The notes beneath the pieces are model-generated. The model saw only the letters and a list, made by a program, of their open reading frames with translations. It did not search any database and was not told the DNA's origin. 44,480 nt of DNA, taken from NCBI GenBank assembly GCA_045642965.1, contig JAZUJX010000029.1, positions 1-44,480 on the forward strand, read 5' to 3'. The stretch is from Equadaptatus sp045642965. GTDB lineage: Bacteria > Synergistota > Synergistia > Synergistales > Synergistaceae. Of the stretch, positions 41,502 to 44,480 are shown piece by piece. Position numbers and translations under genes: made by a program. Each line of letters starts with the position of its first letter. The first letter of the stretch is position 1.

Positions 41502-42110
41502 ATGAAAACGAAAATAGCGGTGCTCGTATCCGGAGGCGGAACAAATTTACAGGCGCTGCTTGACGCGGAAAAGGCGGGGAAAATCCCGAGCGGCGAAATT
41601 GCGCTCGTGGTTTCCAACAATTCCAAAGCCTACGCTCTTGAACGCGCCGCAAAGGCGGGCGTCAAGGCGCTCTGCGTAACAAAAAAGGACTGCGGCGGGC
41701 AGGAACAGTTTGAGGAAAAGCTTGCGGAAACGCTTGAAGAACACGGAATCGGACTGATTATTCTCGCGGCCTTCATGTCCATACTCGGAGAAAAGTTCAC
41801 GCGCCGCTTTGAAAACAGGATAATCAACGTACACCCGGCGCTTATTCCCTCGTTCTGCGGAAAGGGCTATTACGGGCTTAAGGTTCACGAAGAAGCTCTG
41901 AAATACGGTGTAAAAGTAACCGGCGCAACGGTGCATTTCGTGAACGAAATTCCGGACGGCGGAAAAATAATTCTGCAGAAAGCGGTTGAAATCGAAGATG
42001 GCGACACGCCGGAAATTCTGCAGAAACGCGTTATGGAGCAGGCTGAATGGATACTTCTGCCTCAGGCTGCCGAAATAGTTTCAAAACAGCTGGCGGGGAA
42101 AAACGCGTGA
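41502..42110 (+). CDS. purN: GAR formyltransferase
   Basis: This 202-residue enzyme moves a formyl group from 10-formyl-THF to GAR. VLVSGGGTNLQALLDA (7-22), the catalytic segment NVHPALIPSFCGKGYYG (with His of the HPALIPSF motif) and GATVHFVNEIPDGGKII with its Asp are the family's active-site signatures. One base follows the FNT gene. It needs the folate cofactor supplied by the formate route. Confidence 0.96.
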   Translation: MKTKIAVLVSGGGTNLQALLDAEKAGKIPSGEIALVVSNNSKAYALERAAKAGVKALCVTKKDCGGQEQFEEKLAETLEEHGIGLIILAAFMSILGEKFTRRFENRIINVHPALIPSFCGKGYYGLKVHEEALKYGVKVTGATVHFVNEIPDGGKIILQKAVEIEDGDTPEILQKRVMEQAEWILLPQAAEIVSKQLAGKNA

Positions 42111-42177
42111 GACGCAAAAATAAAAAACAACTGATTTTTGATTTTCAATACCAAATTAGAAAGGCGAGGATGCACAA

Positions 42178-42807
42178 ATGAAAAATCTGCTTGAAATGCT
42201 CAGAAACAATCCTTATCCGGGACGCGGGATAGTTGTAGGAAAAAACCGCGTTTATTACTTCATCATGGGCCGTTCGGTGAACAGCCGCAACAGAATTTTT
42301 TCGCTCACCGAGGACGGAATCCGCACGGAAGCTTTTGACGCAGGCAAAATGCAGGATCCGAGCCTGATCATCTACCACCCCGTCCGCAAAACGGAAGAAG
42401 GCCTTATCGTAACAAACGGCAATCAGACCGACACAATCCGCGACCACGGCTTTATCGGCGGCTGTATGCAGCGCGAATACGAGCCTGACGAACCCAATTT
42501 CACACCGAGAATTTCCGCAATGCTCTACGATGACGGAAGCTTCGACATCTCAATTCTGAAACATCTCGACGGACGCTGCCTGCGCGAATTTTTCAGCTAC
42601 GAAGGCTGCGACGAGGGAAAAGGCTATTTTATCAGCACCTATCAGGGCGACGGAAGTCCGCTTCCGAGTTTCGCGGGAGAGCCGGTGGAAGTTGAAATGC
42701 CTGAGCCTGACGAGCTTTGGGCGGCGCTCAACGAAGACAACAAGGTTTCGCTTTACACGAACGTCAGCGGCGAAGTAAAACTTTACAATAAAAATCTGGG
42801 GGACTAA
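42178..42807 (+). CDS. purO: IMP cyclohydrolase, PurO type
   Basis: This 209-residue protein matches the PurO-type IMP cyclohydrolase first known from archaea, which closes FAICAR to IMP. NPYPGRGIVVGKNRVYYFIM (about 11-30) and GRSVNSRNRIF (31-41) are the best markers, followed by DPSLIIYHPVR and a GDGSPLPSF near the C-terminus. The ATG at 42178 has GCGAGGATG upstream, and a 67-bp gap follows purN. It replaces the N-terminal half of the usual bifunctional PurH, whose transformylase half is the next gene. Confidence 0.9.
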   Translation: MKNLLEMLRNNPYPGRGIVVGKNRVYYFIMGRSVNSRNRIFSLTEDGIRTEAFDAGKMQDPSLIIYHPVRKTEEGLIVTNGNQTDTIRDHGFIGGCMQREYEPDEPNFTPRISAMLYDDGSFDISILKHLDGRCLREFFSYEGCDEGKGYFISTYQGDGSPLPSFAGEPVEVEMPEPDELWAALNEDNKVSLYTNVSGEVKLYNKNLGD

Positions 42808-42811
42808 GACT

Positions 42812-43990
42812 ATGAAAGAATTTGAACTCAAATACGGCTGCAACCCTAATCAGAAACCCGCGAAAATTTTTATGAGAGACGGCGCGGAGCTGCCTATCAC
42901 GGTTCTCAACGGCCGCCCCGGCTTCATCAACCTTCTTGACGCCTTCAACTCATGGCAGCTTGTAAAGGAGCTTAAAGAGGCAACGGGGCTTCCCTCTGCC
43001 GCGAGCTTCAAGCATGTTTCGCCGGCAGGCGCCGCCGTCGGTCTTCCGCTCAGCGATACAGACAAAAAAATCTACTTCGTTGAAACGGAAAAAGAACTCA
43101 GTCCCGTCGCCTGCGCGTACATCAGGGCAAGAGGCGCTGACAGACTCTGCTCATACGGCGACTGGGCGGCGCTCAGCGACACCTGCGACGCGGACACGGC
43201 AGAATATCTCAAGGCGGAAGTTTCAGACGGATTTATGGCGCCGGATTACACGCGGGAAGCGCTTGAAATTCTGAAAACTAAGAAAAAAAGCAACTACAAC
43301 GGCGTTAAAATCGATCCCGCCTACGTTCCCGCGCTTCAGGAATACAAGGACGTGTTCGGCGTCACCTTCGAACAGGGTCACAACAATTTCAAAATTGACG
43401 AAACTCTGCTCGAAAACATCGTAACAAAAAACAAAGAGCTTACGAAACAGGCAAAAATCGACCTCATAGTTTCACTCATCACGCTTAAATACACTCAGTC
43501 AAACTCTGTCTGCTACGTCAAGGACGGACAGGCAATCGGCGTCGGCGCCGGACAGCAGAGCAGAATCCACTGCACAAGACTCGCCGGAAGCAAAGCCGAC
43601 AACTGGTATCTGCGCCAGAGCCCGAAGGTTCTTTCGCTTCAGTTTGTTGACGGCATCAAACGCCCCGAACGCGACAACGCCATTGACGTCTATATCTCGG
43701 ACGAATACGAGGACGTGCTTGCCGAAGGCACTTGGCAGAAAATTTTCAAGGTAAAGCCTGAAGTCTTCACCGCGGAAGAAAAGAAAGCATGGATTGCGAC
43801 GCAGAGCGGCGTAACGGTCGGCAGCGACGCGTTCTTCCCGTTCGGCGACAACATTGAACGCGCAAGAAAATCGGGCGTCCAGTACGTTGCGGAACCGGGC
43901 GGCTCAATCCGCGACGACAACGTAATCGAAACGGCGGACAAATACAACATGGTTCTTGCCTTCACGGGCATGCGCCTCTTCCACCACTAA
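42812..43990 (+). CDS. purH: Stand-alone AICAR transformylase
   Basis: This 392-residue protein matches the C-terminal AICAR transformylase domain of PurH, without the IMP cyclohydrolase half. The catalytic Lys67-His68 pair is in ASFKHVSPAGAAVG, and SNSVCYVKDGQAIGVGAGQQS then SRIHCTRLA follow. It converts AICAR to FAICAR with 10-formyl-THF. It starts four bases after the PurO-type gene. The gene symbol purH is kept for the domain; this type is also named purV or PurH2 elsewhere. Confidence 0.93.
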   Translation: MKEFELKYGCNPNQKPAKIFMRDGAELPITVLNGRPGFINLLDAFNSWQLVKELKEATGLPSAASFKHVSPAGAAVGLPLSDTDKKIYFVETEKELSPVACAYIRARGADRLCSYGDWAALSDTCDADTAEYLKAEVSDGFMAPDYTREALEILKTKKKSNYNGVKIDPAYVPALQEYKDVFGVTFEQGHNNFKIDETLLENIVTKNKELTKQAKIDLIVSLITLKYTQSNSVCYVKDGQAIGVGAGQQSRIHCTRLAGSKADNWYLRQSPKVLSLQFVDGIKRPERDNAIDVYISDEYEDVLAEGTWQKIFKVKPEVFTAEEKKAWIATQSGVTVGSDAFFPFGDNIERARKSGVQYVAEPGGSIRDDNVIETADKYNMVLAFTGMRLFHH

Positions 43991-44002
43991 GGACAGCCTC
44001 TT

Positions 44003-44480
44003 ATGAAGCTCCTCGTTGTAGGCGGAGGCGGAAGGGAACACGCCATAATAAAAAAGCTGAAAGAAAATCCGGCGGTTGAAGAAATATTTGCGCTACCGGG
44101 CAACGGCGGCATCGCAGACGATGCGGTCTGCGTTGATATCAGCGCGAAAGACATCGCCGGCATCGCAAAATTCGCAAAAGAAAACAAAATAGACTACGCC
44201 GTCGTGGCACCTGACGACCCCCTTGTCCTCGGCTGCGTTGACAAGCTTGAAGAGCAGGGCATTCCCTGCTTCGGGCCGCGTGCGAACGCCGCGATTATTG
44301 AAGGCAGCAAGGTTTTTTCCAAAAATCTTATGAAAAAATACAACATACCGACAGCTGCCTACGAAGTGTTTCGGGATATGAACGCCGCGCTTGCCTATAT
44401 CGAAACGGCGCCGGTGCCGACGGTTATCAAGGCTGACGGGCTCGCTCTCGGCAAAGGCGTAATCATTGCGCAGACAAGAG
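44003..44480 (+). CDS. purD: GAR synthetase (PurD), cut by window end
   Basis: The first 159 residues of PurD are visible; the gene continues past the edge. It is an ATP-grasp enzyme that joins glycine to phosphoribosylamine. MKLLVVGGGGREHAI at the N-terminus, FGPRANAAIIEGSKVFSK and VIKADGLALGKGV are clear markers. The usual VGPEAPLV loop reads VAPDDPLVLG, a variant I associate with clostridial PurD. No strong ribosome binding site precedes the ATG, which lies 13 bases after the previous stop. Confidence 0.93.
   Translation, partial: MKLLVVGGGGREHAIIKKLKENPAVEEIFALPGNGGIADDAVCVDISAKDIAGIAKFAKENKIDYAVVAPDDPLVLGCVDKLEEQGIPCFGPRANAAIIEGSKVFSKNLMKKYNIPTAAYEVFRDMNAALAYIETAPVPTVIKADGLALGKGVIIAQTR

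Noticed and set aside
1..44480. CRISPR array, tRNA, rRNA or insertion sequence
   Set aside because: No regular repeat-spacer pattern, no cloverleaf or rRNA core motif and no transposase were seen on either strand.

Overview
The window looks like a chromosomal stretch of an anaerobic, LPS-bearing bacterium, most likely a Synergistota member (Cloacibacillus-like) or a close relative. This is inferred from gene content only. lptC/lptD show an outer membrane with LPS export. They sit next to features more typical of Firmicutes-style genomes: a T-box leader, a ZTP riboswitch, a split PurH and strong GGAGG ribosome binding sites. A DUF3084 coiled-coil membrane protein is also present.

Layout. (1) Positions 1-10110 are an accessory island. 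It holds an unassigned structured stretch with AT-rich repeats, a HigBA/RelE-type toxin-antitoxin pair bracketed by two near-identical hairpins, and an AT-rich restriction-modification system (McrC- and McrB-like genes on minus; a small putative controller and two DNA methyltransferases on plus, divergent from a shared operator region). It ends with an ORF6N-PLD fusion gene and a RhuM-family gene whose upstream regions carry the same unusual palindrome. (2) 10325-14917 is a threonine operon on minus (thrC-thrB-lysC-asd) behind a T-box leader. (3) 14975-15548 is greA on plus with its own promoter and terminator. (4) 15588-35474 is a long run of minus-strand core genes: a cell-envelope block (secreted protein-lptC-lptD-ddl), pyrG, a LysM/M23 peptidase, rho, comF, a macro/HTH-like/VWA cassette, a pyridoxal kinase family gene, metK, a zinc ribbon-DUF3084 pair, a Ca2+/Na+-antiporter-family exporter behind a yybP-ykoY (Mn2+) riboswitch, a 49-residue zinc ribbon protein, a YkgJ cysteine-cluster protein, mreB and truA. 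(5) 35450-36861 is an NCS2 purine permease on minus. (6) 37055 to the right edge is a plus-strand purine operon behind a ZTP riboswitch: purE, purC, purF, purM, a formate/nitrite-transporter-family gene, purN, a PurO-type IMP cyclohydrolase, a stand-alone AICAR transformylase and the start of purD.

How it fits together. The purine block encodes most of the path from PRPP to IMP; purL/purQ/purS and purB are not in view. It pairs a divergent permease for salvage with a formate channel that could feed formyl-folate chemistry, and the ZTP switch would sense formyl-folate shortage. The most unusual points are the two-methylase McrBC-type system with its operator over the controller promoter, the palindromes shared by the ORF6N-PLD and RhuM genes, the split macro/HTH/VWA cassette, and a PurF that lacks the N-terminal glutaminase cysteine.
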